64,000 nt of DNA from positions 37,586 to 101,585 of the forward strand of contig CAVJLN010000001.1 of the NCBI GenBank assembly GCA_963650485.1, given 5' to 3'. The position numbers were made by a program, and so were the translations under genes. The DNA is from Suilimivivens sp963650485 (GTDB taxonomy: Bacteria; Bacillota; Clostridia; Lachnospirales; Lachnospiraceae). Below are positions 50,867-59,610 of the stretch, piece by piece (within the stretch, counting starts at the first letter, position 1; every line of letters begins with the position of its first letter). The notes under the pieces are model-generated. The model was not told where the DNA came from, did no database searches, and saw only the letters and a program-made list of their open reading frames with translations.

Positions 50867-51598
50867 ATGGAAAAGAGTTTATGGTCTAATGTAATGGAGA
50901 ACCTGGTGTTCGTACTGGTAGCGCTGGCGGTAGCGATTGGCTTTGTGCTGATTGCATATCTGGTGGAGAAGTACCTGAAAAAGAAGAACCAGGATAAGGA
51001 ACGGGTGCTTTCTACCAGAAAGATTGCCATGATTGGTGTGTTTTCCGCGATTGCCATGGTGCTTCATGTGTTTGATTTTGCAATACCGGTTCTGGCTCCT
51101 CCGTTTTATAAGCTGGACTTCAGTGAAATCCCGGCATTGATCGGGGCATTTGCGTTTGGACCGGTAGCGGGAGTGATGATTGAATTCTGCAAGATCCTGT
51201 TAAAGCTTCTGGTAAAAGGGACAAGCACCGCATTTGTGGGCGATTTCGCGAACTTCGTGATCGGGTGCAGCTTTATTCTTCCTGCTTCCATCATCTATTT
51301 GTACAAAAAGAGCCGCAAGAGTGCATTCATTGGCTCCATCACCGGAACCCTGATTATGACCGTGTTCGGAACTGCATTTAATGCGATTTATCTGCTTCCG
51401 ACCTTCGCGGTATTGTATCACATGCCAATGGAGGATATCATTGCTATGGGAACTGCGATTAACGGACACATCACCGGAGTAGTGAGCCTTGTGATCATCT
51501 GTGTCGCTCCGCTGAACCTGATTAAGGGCGCAGCCGTTACGATTGTAACGATGCTGGTTTATAAGAAATTAAGTCCGATTTTGAAAGGAAGACAGTGA
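50867..51598 (+). CDS. ribU: Riboflavin ECF transporter S component
   Basis: This is the substrate-binding membrane subunit for riboflavin uptake (243 aa), which docks onto the shared ECF module encoded elsewhere. The core has FYKLDFSEIPALIGAFAFGP and GTSTAFVGDFANFVIGCSF, both typical of RibU. An extra N-terminal membrane helix (residues 12-35) and a basic linker precede the usual fold. The FMN riboswitch upstream independently supports the substrate. GAAAGAGAG precedes the ATG. Confidence 0.94.
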   Translation: MEKSLWSNVMENLVFVLVALAVAIGFVLIAYLVEKYLKKKNQDKERVLSTRKIAMIGVFSAIAMVLHVFDFAIPVLAPPFYKLDFSEIPALIGAFAFGPVAGVMIEFCKILLKLLVKGTSTAFVGDFANFVIGCSFILPASIIYLYKKSRKSAFIGSITGTLIMTVFGTAFNAIYLLPTFAVLYHMPMEDIIAMGTAINGHITGVVSLVIICVAPLNLIKGAAVTIVTMLVYKKLSPILKGRQ

Positions 51599-51615
51599 CT
51601 ATTCTGAATAGTTAA
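51595..51615. repeat. GTAAC/GTTAC-type palindrome
   Basis: GTGACTATTC, one base, GAATAGTTAA. It overlaps the ribU stop codon. Confidence 0.55.
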
Positions 51616-51666
51616 AATTTTTATTTAAAACGGTGAAAGAATTCTTAAACTTTCTTAAATTCCTGG

Positions 51667-51723
51667 AAAACCTCTTGACAAGTATTGTATCAACAATACA
51701 ATACAGATTGTGCAAGGGGTTTT
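51667..51723. promoter_or_regulatory. Nested hairpin with promoter and GntR-like operator
   Basis: AAAACCTCTTG (51667-51677) pairs with CAAGGGGTTTT (51713-51723), allowing one G-U, and may terminate ribU. Inside lies TTGACA (51675-51680), 16 bp, TACAAT (51697-51702). The -35/-10 spacer and -10 carry the perfect dyad GTATTGTAT-N5-ATACAATAC (51682-51704). The dyad looks like a GntR-type operator, but no such regulator is encoded in this window. Confidence 0.65.
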
Positions 51724-51819
51724 CTTATTCAACAGATAGGAATTCTGAGGTGCTGAAGCGGCGGTTATAGATATGGAAAAGAAAACGCATGAATAAAACA
51801 AATCGTAGGAGGAATGCTT

Positions 51820-52527
51820 GTGGAAGAATTAATTACCATCCGGGATATGTGCAAGATTTACAATCCCGGCGAGAATGAGGTCAGAGCCCTGGATCATGTG
51901 AACCTGACCATACATAAAAATGAGTTTGTAGCCATCATCGGGCAGTCCGGCTCCGGTAAATCAACATTGATGAATATGCTGGGATGTCTGGATGTTCCAA
52001 CAAGCGGAACGTATCTGCTGAATGGAAAAGATGTCTCCCATATGACGGATGATGAGCTTTCTGACATCCGCAACCGGGAGATTGGCTTTGTCTTTCAGGG
52101 CTTTAACCTGATCGCGGGACTTACCGCACTTGAAAATGTGGAGCTTCCCCTCATTTATCGCGGCGTTCCGAGAAAAGAACGTATGGAGCTGTCTGAGCGC
52201 GCGTTGGAAAAGGTAGGGCTGTCCGGGCGTATGACGCATAAGCCGTCCGAAATGTCTGGTGGACAGCAGCAGCGTGTTGCCATTGCAAGAGCGATTGCAC
52301 AGGCGCCACCGGTCATTCTGGCCGATGAACCGACCGGAAACCTGGATTCCAATTCGACGCAGGAGATCATGGAAATTCTGAAAGGGCTGCATCGGGAAGG
52401 GAGAACGGTCATTCTGATTACACATGACAATGATATTGCCGCGAGAGCGAAGCGCAATATCCGGATTATGGATGGCAAGGTGGTAGCAGATTATGAAAAT
52501 GAAAATGAAGAAGGAGAAGAGGCATGA
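51820..52527 (+). CDS. ABC transporter ATPase (MacB/LolD type)
   Basis: This is the ATPase of a MacB-like exporter (235 aa). Walker A is GQSGSGKST, the ABC signature is MSGGQQQRVAIARA, and Walker B is VILADEPT. The GTG at 51820 has GGAGG 7 nt upstream; the ATG at 51814 nearly abuts that site. The stop overlaps the start of the adaptor gene. The complex probably exports a peptide or drug. Confidence 0.93.
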   Translation: MEELITIRDMCKIYNPGENEVRALDHVNLTIHKNEFVAIIGQSGSGKSTLMNMLGCLDVPTSGTYLLNGKDVSHMTDDELSDIRNREIGFVFQGFNLIAGLTALENVELPLIYRGVPRKERMELSERALEKVGLSGRMTHKPSEMSGGQQQRVAIARAIAQAPPVILADEPTGNLDSNSTQEIMEILKGLHREGRTVILITHDNDIAARAKRNIRIMDGKVVADYENENEEGEEA

Positions 52528-54068
52528 GCGATAACATAAAGCAGGAATCCGTAGAAATATTACAGACCAAAGAACAGGAGACCGAAACAGACAAAAGCAG
52601 TGCAGAAGCTGCAAATAAAAAAGCAGCGAAGAAGGCTTTTAAGGAAAAGAAAAAGAAAGAAAAACAGCCGGCAGATCCGGGCAGGAAGAAAAAGCGCAGA
52701 AAGCGGATCCTCTTTGCGGTGATCGGCGTACTCATTTTGCTCTTTATTCTGTCAAAGCTCTTTGGTGGAAACGGGGCAGCTGTGGTAACTACGACACAGG
52801 CACAGATCGGGGATCTTCAGCAGACGATTGATACGAGCGGTACAGTGAAGACGGAAGAGAGTAAGGTTTATTTTTCCGATGTGGATGTGAAGGTAGGAGA
52901 AGTGAAGGTGCAGGCAGGCGATGCAGTAAAGGCAGGCGATGTGCTTTTGACCTATGATGCCGATGACCTTGCAGCAGCGAAGGAACGGGCAGAATTAAAG
53001 AAGCAGTCTACCGAAGGAAGTTATCTGAATTCGGTACAGACCAATAATGAAAAACTCGGGGACTTAAGTGAAGCAAGCACGAATTTGGAAGTACTGGATC
53101 AGCAGATTGCGGACACCGAAGCTTATATTAAGAATCTGGAAGCCAAGATTTCAAAAAAGAAGAGTGATCTGGCCCATGAAGGAGCTTTGTTACAGATCAG
53201 TCTCATTGACTGGCAGGATCAGCCAAATTCCGACGAATACCAGAACTTGCAGAAGCTGGTGCAGTTAAACAATTATGAGCAGCAGAACAATGAGCAGATC
53301 AAGAGCTGGCAGGACGAATTGGACGTTTATAATGATATGCTGTCCGAGTATAAGGAATACCGTTCCGAAATGAAGTCGCAGAAGAGCTCCGCAGAAGCCG
53401 GAAAGTTAACCGGTGGTGCAAAGGAAGAACTGGAGGCCAACAACAAAACCCAGACGATGGATGTGGAGGATTCCCTTGACAGCCTTAGCTCCGTAGAAAA
53501 TGGCATTGTGGCAGAATTTGATGGTGTCGTTACCGCGATGAATGCCGTAGAAGGCGGAGCGACTGCGAAGGGAACACAGCTTCTGAAGCTGGAAAGCACC
53601 GAAGATGTGATGGTTCGGATCAATGTGACAAAATACGATCTTTCCAAGATTAAGGAAGGACAGAAAGCCATTGTAACGATTGGCAGCAGGGAATACGAAG
53701 GAGAAGTATCCAAGATCAACAAGATGGCGGAACAGAATAACAGTGGTGCAGCCGTTGTCGGTACGGAAATTAAGATTTTAAATCCCGACAGTGATGTTAT
53801 CCTTGGTGTGGAAGCAAAAGTTGTCATCAATACCGAGAAGGTCGAAAATGCCGTTCTGGTGCCGATCACGGCAGTGAACGTGGATATGGATGGTGAATTT
53901 GTTTATGTGGTGGAGAACAATATTTTGGTAAAGAAGCCGGTTACGACCGGAATTTCCACAGATACTATGGAACAGATTGTAGAGGGATTGAACGGAGACG
54001 AACAGGTTGTCACAAGCGTTACGACGGATCTTTATGAAGGTATGACCGTTGCAGCAATGCCACAGTAA
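52524..54068 (+). CDS. Membrane-fusion/adaptor subunit (HlyD/RND-adaptor family)
   Basis: This is a 514-aa adaptor for the MacB-type exporter. A ~65-residue acidic-then-Lys-rich cytosolic N-terminus precedes one membrane helix (ILFAVIGVLILLFILSKLF). Then come a lipoyl-like half (KVGEVKVQAGDAVKAGDVL), a coiled-coil hairpin (about 150-310) and the returning barrel (ENGIVAEFDGVVTAMN). It overlaps the ATPase gene by ATGA. Confidence 0.92.
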   Translation: MSDNIKQESVEILQTKEQETETDKSSAEAANKKAAKKAFKEKKKKEKQPADPGRKKKRRKRILFAVIGVLILLFILSKLFGGNGAAVVTTTQAQIGDLQQTIDTSGTVKTEESKVYFSDVDVKVGEVKVQAGDAVKAGDVLLTYDADDLAAAKERAELKKQSTEGSYLNSVQTNNEKLGDLSEASTNLEVLDQQIADTEAYIKNLEAKISKKKSDLAHEGALLQISLIDWQDQPNSDEYQNLQKLVQLNNYEQQNNEQIKSWQDELDVYNDMLSEYKEYRSEMKSQKSSAEAGKLTGGAKEELEANNKTQTMDVEDSLDSLSSVENGIVAEFDGVVTAMNAVEGGATAKGTQLLKLESTEDVMVRINVTKYDLSKIKEGQKAIVTIGSREYEGEVSKINKMAEQNNSGAAVVGTEIKILNPDSDVILGVEAKVVINTEKVENAVLVPITAVNVDMDGEFVYVVENNILVKKPVTTGISTDTMEQIVEGLNGDEQVVTSVTTDLYEGMTVAAMPQ

Positions 54069-54083
54069 ACAGGAGCGGATGAT

Positions 54084-55301
54084 ATGGCACAGATTTGGGA
54101 ATATATTAAGATCGCTCTGATGAACATCAAGAGCAATAAGGGAAGGTCCATACTCACGATGCTCGGTATTATCATTGGTATTGCTTCCGTGATTATGGTG
54201 ATTGCAATCGGAAACGGTGTCCGCGGACAGGTCAATGATGAACTGGAAGGGCTGGCAGGCGGACAGATAGCCTTTTATGTGGACAGTACGAGGAAGGAGA
54301 CTACGGTAACCTTTGATCAGTCGGACTTTGACGCAATTGAAGCTAATATCGAACATGTAAAGGGTGTTACCCCACAGCTGTCTGCATGGGGAACCGCAGA
54401 AGGACCCAAAGGTAACTTTGACATTAATATGACAGGTGGCTATACAGGCCTGCAGTATATTTCTTCAGAACCGATTGTGAGGGGCAGGTATTTTTCGCAG
54501 GAGGACTGTGATGCGGGAAGCAATGTTTGTGTCATCACGGAAAGCAGTGCTGTCGCACTGTTTGGAACCACGGATGTGATCGGACTTAGCTTTGAAGCAA
54601 CCTTCTATGGAGTGACGCAGGAAATGCGTGTGATTGGAATCCGAAAGGACAGCGCATCTTCCATTATTGCCATGGTAAGCGGCAATCAGACCATACAGGT
54701 CGAATGTCCCTTAACTTTTATTGGAAATAAATTATATTATTATATTGATGATTTTGAACAGTTTTATGTATTGGCAGAAAGCAGTGCTTATTGTACACAG
54801 GTAGCACAGGATGCCCTGAATCTGCTCGAAGCGCGCCACGGGGTTCGCGGCGAGAACCAGATTATGATGCAGAGCTTTACGGATGTGTCCTCACAGTTTG
54901 ACTCAATCCTTGGTATCATTACGGTCTTTGTGTCCTTAGTGGCAGCAATTTCGTTACTGGTTGGAGGAATCGGCGTCATGAACATTATGCTGGTATCTGT
55001 AACCGAACGCACCAGAGAAATTGGAATTCGTAAGGCACTGGGGGCAAGAACCGGTTCGATTCTGTTACAATTTCTTGCAGAAGCAGGAATTATCACCCTT
55101 ATGGGCGGTGTGATCGGAATTGTCCTGGGTATTCTTGGTGCTATGGGAGTCTGCTCGGTTGCCGGAGTTACAGCCGACGTGGATCCTGCGGTTGTGATTC
55201 TTGCAACTCTTTTTTCCTGCGGTGTGGGTATCTTCTTTGGAATATATCCTGCGAAGAAGGCAGCAAAATTAAGCCCGATCGAGGCATTACGGCATGAATA
55301 G
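54084..55301 (+). CDS. MacB-like ABC transporter permease
   Basis: This is a 405-aa permease with one N-terminal helix (ILTMLGIIIGIASVIMVIAIG), a large extracellular MacB core domain, and three C-terminal helices in the FtsX-like domain (GGIGVMNIMLVSVTERTREIGIRKALGA). It completes the ATPase-adaptor-permease set, which in Firmicutes often protects against antimicrobial peptides; the substrate here is unknown. AGGAG precedes the ATG. Confidence 0.93.
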   Translation: MAQIWEYIKIALMNIKSNKGRSILTMLGIIIGIASVIMVIAIGNGVRGQVNDELEGLAGGQIAFYVDSTRKETTVTFDQSDFDAIEANIEHVKGVTPQLSAWGTAEGPKGNFDINMTGGYTGLQYISSEPIVRGRYFSQEDCDAGSNVCVITESSAVALFGTTDVIGLSFEATFYGVTQEMRVIGIRKDSASSIIAMVSGNQTIQVECPLTFIGNKLYYYIDDFEQFYVLAESSAYCTQVAQDALNLLEARHGVRGENQIMMQSFTDVSSQFDSILGIITVFVSLVAAISLLVGGIGVMNIMLVSVTERTREIGIRKALGARTGSILLQFLAEAGIITLMGGVIGIVLGILGAMGVCSVAGVTADVDPAVVILATLFSCGVGIFFGIYPAKKAAKLSPIEALRHE

Positions 55302-55340
55302 CAAAACCTGTTTGCATGTTCTGAGATTTTTAGTATAATT

Positions 55341-55430
55341 ATGTAGAGCACTTAATGAAAGCGAGTCGAAGACGCAGCATAAATTTAGTGCAGCAGGTAA
55401 TGTAGAGCACTTAATGAAAGCGAGTCGAAG
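55341..55430. repeat. Direct duplication of a leader segment
   Basis: A 31-bp unit starting ATGTAGAGCACTTAATG occurs at 55341-55371 and again, identical, at 55400-55430. The second copy leads into the RBS of the next gene. The first copy can encode a short MKASRRRS... peptide ending at 55405. Confidence 0.85.
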
Positions 55431-55440
55431 GAGAAGCAGC

Positions 55441-55923
55441 ATGGAAGTTTCTTTTGATGTAAAAATCACCCCCGGGGTCTTATATGATTATCTTTTATAT
55501 CATACATATACCGGAACTGCGGGACTTTTAGGAACCATAGCAGGTGCACTGCTTGTTGTGGCCTATTTTATGGCAGGTAGTATTTTATATTTGATTTTTG
55601 GCGTGGTGGTACTGGTGTATCTTCCCTGGACACTGTTTATCCGGTCGAAGCAGCAGTATCTTGCGAATCCTGCATTTAAGGAGCCGCTGCATTACAGCTT
55701 CAATGAAGAAGGAATGACAGTTTCCCAGAAGGACACCAGCGAGCAGATCGCATGGGAGAATTTATATAAGGCGGTATCTACGCCGAAGAGTATCGTAATA
55801 TATACGTCACCGGTGAATGCTTCCATTTTTCCAAAGAAGGATCTGGGAGAACATAAGGCCGCTTTAATTGAAGTGATTTCCACTCATATGCCGCCGAAAA
55901 AGGTGAAAATTCGTGGAAACTGA
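55441..55923 (+). CDS. YcxB-like membrane protein
   Basis: This is a 160-aa protein with two adjacent membrane helices (about residues 25-60) and a cytosolic beta-rich C-terminal half (FNEEGMTVSQKDTSEQIAWENLYKAV), the pattern of YcxB-like C-terminal domains. AGGAG lies 7 nt before the ATG at 55441; an ATG at 55414 lies in the duplicated leader. Function unknown. tsaE follows at once. Confidence 0.78.
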   Translation: MEVSFDVKITPGVLYDYLLYHTYTGTAGLLGTIAGALLVVAYFMAGSILYLIFGVVVLVYLPWTLFIRSKQQYLANPAFKEPLHYSFNEEGMTVSQKDTSEQIAWENLYKAVSTPKSIVIYTSPVNASIFPKKDLGEHKAALIEVISTHMPPKKVKIRGN

Positions 55924-55933
55924 CAGGAGAATT

Positions 55934-56413
55934 ATGAACAGCGGACAGAATATTTTACAGCAGATGATCGAAAAACATAAAATGATTTCTGAATCTCCTG
56001 AGGATACCTTTGCTTTAGGAAAGCAGATTGGCGAGAGCGTAGCACCGGGCAGTGTACTGACACTGGTTGGTGATCTTGGCGTTGGCAAGACGGTATTTAC
56101 ACAGGGTATGGCAGAAGGACTTGGAATATTGGATGCAGTGAACAGTCCGACCTTTACGATCGTGCAGATCTATGAAGAGGGACGGATTCCCCTGTATCAT
56201 TTTGATGTATACCGGATCGGGGATATTTCCGAGATGGATGAAATCGGGTATGAGGATTATTTTTACGGAGACGGGGTGTGCCTGATTGAATGGGCGAACC
56301 TGATCGAAGAGCTTCTGCCGGAGCAATATGTGGAAATCCGGATTGAAAAGAATCTGGAAAAGGGATTTGATTATCGTGAAATCACGGTAACGCAAAAAGA
56401 AAACCAATTTTGA
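55934..56413 (+). CDS. tsaE: tRNA t6A biosynthesis ATPase TsaE
   Basis: TsaE (159 aa) is the ATPase that drives the TsaBD complex in making threonylcarbamoyladenosine at A37 of ANN-decoding tRNAs. The P-loop GDLGVGKT is at 46-53, and SPTFTIVQIY and HFDVYRI are family signatures. The ATG at 55934 follows AGGAG. It forms a unit with tsaB and rimI. Confidence 0.95.
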   Translation: MNSGQNILQQMIEKHKMISESPEDTFALGKQIGESVAPGSVLTLVGDLGVGKTVFTQGMAEGLGILDAVNSPTFTIVQIYEEGRIPLYHFDVYRIGDISEMDEIGYEDYFYGDGVCLIEWANLIEELLPEQYVEIRIEKNLEKGFDYREITVTQKENQF

Positions 56414-56425
56414 GAGGAACCTGAA

Positions 56426-57169
56426 ATGAAAATTATTGCAATTGACAGTTCGGGGCTGGTTGCTTCCGTTGCCATTGTAGAGGACGAGGAAGTAATTGCA
56501 GAATATAATGTCCAGTATAAGAAAACACATTCGCAGACCTTACTGCCCATGCTGGATGAATTGAAGAAGATGGTCGATCTTGACTTGCAGACCGTAGATG
56601 CCATTGCCATTGCGAAAGGGCCGGGTTCTTTTACGGGACTGCGGATCGGTTCTGCGACCGCGAAAGGACTGGGACTGGCACTTGAAATCCCGATTATAGA
56701 GATCCCGACGCTGGATGGTCTTGCCTGCAATTTGTATGGCACAGACAAGCTTGTTTGTCCGATCATGGATGCCAGACGGAATCAGGTTTACACAGGACTG
56801 TATTCTTATATTGAAGAAAGACAAAGTGAGGAGCAGGAGCAGCGTTTTTCCTATACGCTCGTTCCCGTTCTTTCCCAGTGTGCGGTTTCCATTCAGGAAA
56901 TTGCAGAGAAATGTAATGAACAGCAGAAAGAAATCATATTTTTAGGTGATGGAGTTCCGGTATTTGTGGAGCAGTTAAAGGATCTGATGAAGGTGCCGTA
57001 CAGCTTTGCACCGGCGCATATGAATCGGCAGCGGGCAGCTTCCTTTGCGTTCCTTGCCATGGAAAAGCTTCGCAAAGGGGAAGCTGTTTCAGCGGCAGAC
57101 CATGCACCGGAATATCTGCGTCTTTCCCAGGCAGAGCGTGAAAAGGCAGCCAAGAAGGAGAAGCAATGA
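56426..57169 (+). CDS. tsaB: tRNA t6A biosynthesis scaffold TsaB
   Basis: TsaB (247 aa) is an ASKHA-fold partner that binds TsaD. The N-terminus IIAIDSSGLVASVAI and GPGSFTGLRIG are characteristic. The ATGA overlap with rimI shows tight coupling. Confidence 0.95.
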   Translation: MKIIAIDSSGLVASVAIVEDEEVIAEYNVQYKKTHSQTLLPMLDELKKMVDLDLQTVDAIAIAKGPGSFTGLRIGSATAKGLGLALEIPIIEIPTLDGLACNLYGTDKLVCPIMDARRNQVYTGLYSYIEERQSEEQEQRFSYTLVPVLSQCAVSIQEIAEKCNEQQKEIIFLGDGVPVFVEQLKDLMKVPYSFAPAHMNRQRAASFAFLAMEKLRKGEAVSAADHAPEYLRLSQAEREKAAKKEKQ

Positions 57170-57600
57170 TTACGATACGCCCTTTGGAAGAAAAGGATGT
57201 GGCAGCAGTGAGTGCCATTGAGAGCCGGACGTTTTCTATGCCGTGGAAGGAAGCAGATTTCCTTGATATGGTGAAAGCGGATTACGCTTATTATTATGTA
57301 GCAGAACAAGAGGGGGTAATCCTTGGCTGCTGTGGCCTGCGGAATATGGCAGGCGAAGGCGAAATCACCAATGTGGCGGTAGATGCACCATTCCGCAGAA
57401 GAGGCATTGCCAGAAAGCTTCTGGCACATGCACTGAAAGAGGCACCACAGCATGGAATTGGGGATTGTACCTTAGAGGTGCGGGTCAGCAATACACCGGC
57501 CATCCGCTTATATGAAGAATTGGGATTTCAGGGAGAGGGCATCCGCCCGGGCTTTTATGAGAAGCCGAAAGAGGACGCACTAATCATGTGGAAAAGATAG
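57166..57600 (+). CDS. rimI: Ribosomal protein S18 alanine N-acetyltransferase
   Basis: RimI (144 aa) is a GNAT-fold acetyltransferase. The acetyl-CoA loop is FRRRGIARKLL, and VRVSNTPAIRLYEELGF is the typical end. The tsaE-tsaB-rimI order is common in bacteria. Confidence 0.92.
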   Translation: MITIRPLEEKDVAAVSAIESRTFSMPWKEADFLDMVKADYAYYYVAEQEGVILGCCGLRNMAGEGEITNVAVDAPFRRRGIARKLLAHALKEAPQHGIGDCTLEVRVSNTPAIRLYEELGFQGEGIRPGFYEKPKEDALIMWKR

Positions 57601-57673
57601 ACAAAACATGAAAGACTTACCACTGGTTCATAGAAAAAGTTTCTGTATAATGGTATTGTAAGGAGGAAAAACG

Positions 57674-57922
57674 ATGCGTATTTATATGGACGAAGGGAAA
57701 ACCACTCTGAAACAGGTGGTATGTAACCGGTGTGGCAAAGCTTTAAAAATCAAAAATGGAATTTTATTGGAAGGTGTTTTTGAAGGAAACCAGAAGTTTG
57801 GTTACTTCAGCAATAAGGATGGAATCCGTCATTCCTTTGACTTATGTGAGGAATGTTATGATAAACTAATAGAAGGATTTACCGTAGAGGTTACGAAGGA
57901 GGAGGTGCAGGAGTTCCTCTGA
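57674..57922 (+). CDS. Small zinc-ribbon-like protein
   Basis: This is an 82-aa protein with two CxxC pairs (CNRCGK near 17-20 and CEECYD near 62-65) spaced as in a zinc ribbon. AGGAGG precedes the ATG. A conserved-looking FGYFSNKDGIRHSFDLCEEC segment suggests a single compact domain. The function is unknown. Confidence 0.75.
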   Translation: MRIYMDEGKTTLKQVVCNRCGKALKIKNGILLEGVFEGNQKFGYFSNKDGIRHSFDLCEECYDKLIEGFTVEVTKEEVQEFL

Positions 57923-57960
57923 AAGCAATAAGCGGTAATCAGGGAGGAACAGGTTAAATT

Positions 57961-58875
57961 ATGCTGGATATATGCTTATTGGGAACAGGCGGAATGATGC
58001 CGCTCCCATATCGATGGCTTACATCCATGATGGCAAGATATAATGGGACGAGTATCTTGATGGACTGTGGGGAAGGAACCCAGATCGCAATGAAGGAAAA
58101 GGGGTGGAGCCCCAAACCGATCGATGTCATCTGCTTTACCCATTTTCATGCAGACCATATCAGCGGACTTCCGGGAATGCTTCTCACGATGGGAAATGCA
58201 GAACGGACAGAGCCGCTTCTTTTGGTGGGACCGAAGGGCTTGTGCAAGGTCGTGATGTCACTGCGAATCATTGCACCGGAGCTGCCGTTTGCGATTGATT
58301 GTCTGGAGCTTACCGAGCCGGAACAGATCATCCGCATGGACGGATTCCGGATTGAAGCCTTTAAACTAAATCATAATGTTCCCTGTTATGGCTACAGTAT
58401 TGTCATTGACCGAATTGGTAAATTTGATGTTGACAAGGCAGTCAGTTTGGGGATTGAACGCCGCTGCTGGAACCGCTTACAGAAGGGCGAAACCATTGAA
58501 ATTGATGGAATGACGTATGTGCCGGAAATGGTTCTCGGGCAGGCACGGAAGGGTTTGAAGGTAACGTATTGTACGGATACCCGGCCGACGAAGGGAATTG
58601 TCGAGCATGCGAAGAATTCCGATCTTTTTATCTGCGAAGGAATGTATGGAGAACCGGATAAGCAGCAGAAGGCCAAAGAAAAAAAACATATGACCTTTTA
58701 TGAGGCAGCTGAGATTGGAAGACAGGCAGATGTTGACCGGATGTGGCTGACACATTACAGCCCGTCACTGAATCGACCGGAGGAGTATCTGGATGCTGCC
58801 CGGAAAATTTTCCCAAGGATTGAAGTCTGCAGGGACGGCAAGACCATTGAACTGAACTTTGAGGATGAAGCCTGA
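57961..58875 (+). CDS. rnz: Ribonuclease Z
   Basis: This metallo-beta-lactamase-fold endonuclease (304 aa) matures tRNA 3' ends. The metal motif is HFHADHISGLPG; further ligands are in NHNVPCYGY and in the aspartate of TYCTDTRPT, with a late His in LTHYSPS. The length is typical of bacterial short RNase Z. Confidence 0.94.
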   Translation: MLDICLLGTGGMMPLPYRWLTSMMARYNGTSILMDCGEGTQIAMKEKGWSPKPIDVICFTHFHADHISGLPGMLLTMGNAERTEPLLLVGPKGLCKVVMSLRIIAPELPFAIDCLELTEPEQIIRMDGFRIEAFKLNHNVPCYGYSIVIDRIGKFDVDKAVSLGIERRCWNRLQKGETIEIDGMTYVPEMVLGQARKGLKVTYCTDTRPTKGIVEHAKNSDLFICEGMYGEPDKQQKAKEKKHMTFYEAAEIGRQADVDRMWLTHYSPSLNRPEEYLDAARKIFPRIEVCRDGKTIELNFEDEA

Positions 58876-58984
58876 TGTATGCATTCTTGTTATCATAATC
58901 TGCATGACTCTGAATAGTTACAAGCTGAGAATAAGAACAGAAACTCGAACATACAGAGAATTAAGAAAGGGAAGGAGGAATCAT

Positions 58985-59569
58985 ATGTCGAAAAAGGGAC
59001 GCGAAGCCTTAAAAGGAACCCTGATCGGACTGGTGTTGATCGCACTGGTAGCGGGATATTACTTTTATTTATCAAACCGCAAACCCAAGGAAGCAGCAGA
59101 AGATACCGAAACCACCGTATCGGCAGCACAGCAGCTCTTATTAAAGAATATTGATGATGATTATCCTCCGACTCCGAGAGAAGTCCTGAAGCTGTACAGT
59201 GATATTACGGTGTGCTTTTACAGCGAGGAATACACCGATGAGGAGCTGACGCAGCTTGCACTGCAGATTGAAAAGCTGTACGACGAGGAGTTGATTGCCA
59301 ATAATACGCCGGATCAGTACCAGAATAATCTTCGCTGGGACATTCAGACAATGAAGGATAAGAATTTCCGGGTAACCAGCTACAGCGTTGCATCGGCAAC
59401 GGATGTGGATTATTTTGATGCCGACGGAAGAAGCTGGGCGAGACTCAGTTGTACCTATACCATACGATCCGGTAAGGAAGCCGGACTTGCGAAGGAAATA
59501 TTCCTGCTTCGTAAGGATGACAGGAATCATTGGAAAATTTACGGCTGGAAGGCAGTAAAAGAACAATAA
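58985..59569 (+). CDS. Membrane-anchored hypothetical protein (DUF6715-like)
   Basis: This is a 194-aa protein with an N-terminal membrane anchor (TLIGLVLIALVAGYYFYL, residues 12-29) and an extracellular alpha/beta domain (YPPTPREVLKLYSDI...KDDRNHWKIYGWK). It looks like a lineage-specific Lachnospiraceae protein. GAAGGAGGAA places the start at ATG 58985. Function unknown. Confidence 0.72.
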   Translation: MSKKGREALKGTLIGLVLIALVAGYYFYLSNRKPKEAAEDTETTVSAAQQLLLKNIDDDYPPTPREVLKLYSDITVCFYSEEYTDEELTQLALQIEKLYDEELIANNTPDQYQNNLRWDIQTMKDKNFRVTSYSVASATDVDYFDADGRSWARLSCTYTIRSGKEAGLAKEIFLLRKDDRNHWKIYGWKAVKEQ

Positions 59570-59570
59570 G

Positions 59571-59590
59571 ATTACTGTTCACACAGTAAC
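59571..59590. repeat. GTTAC-type palindrome
   Basis: ATTACTG-TTCA-CACAGTAAC; a divergent member of the short palindrome family, just before tsaD. Confidence 0.4.
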
Positions 59591-59610
59591 CTGATAAGTG
59601 AGGACAGAAC

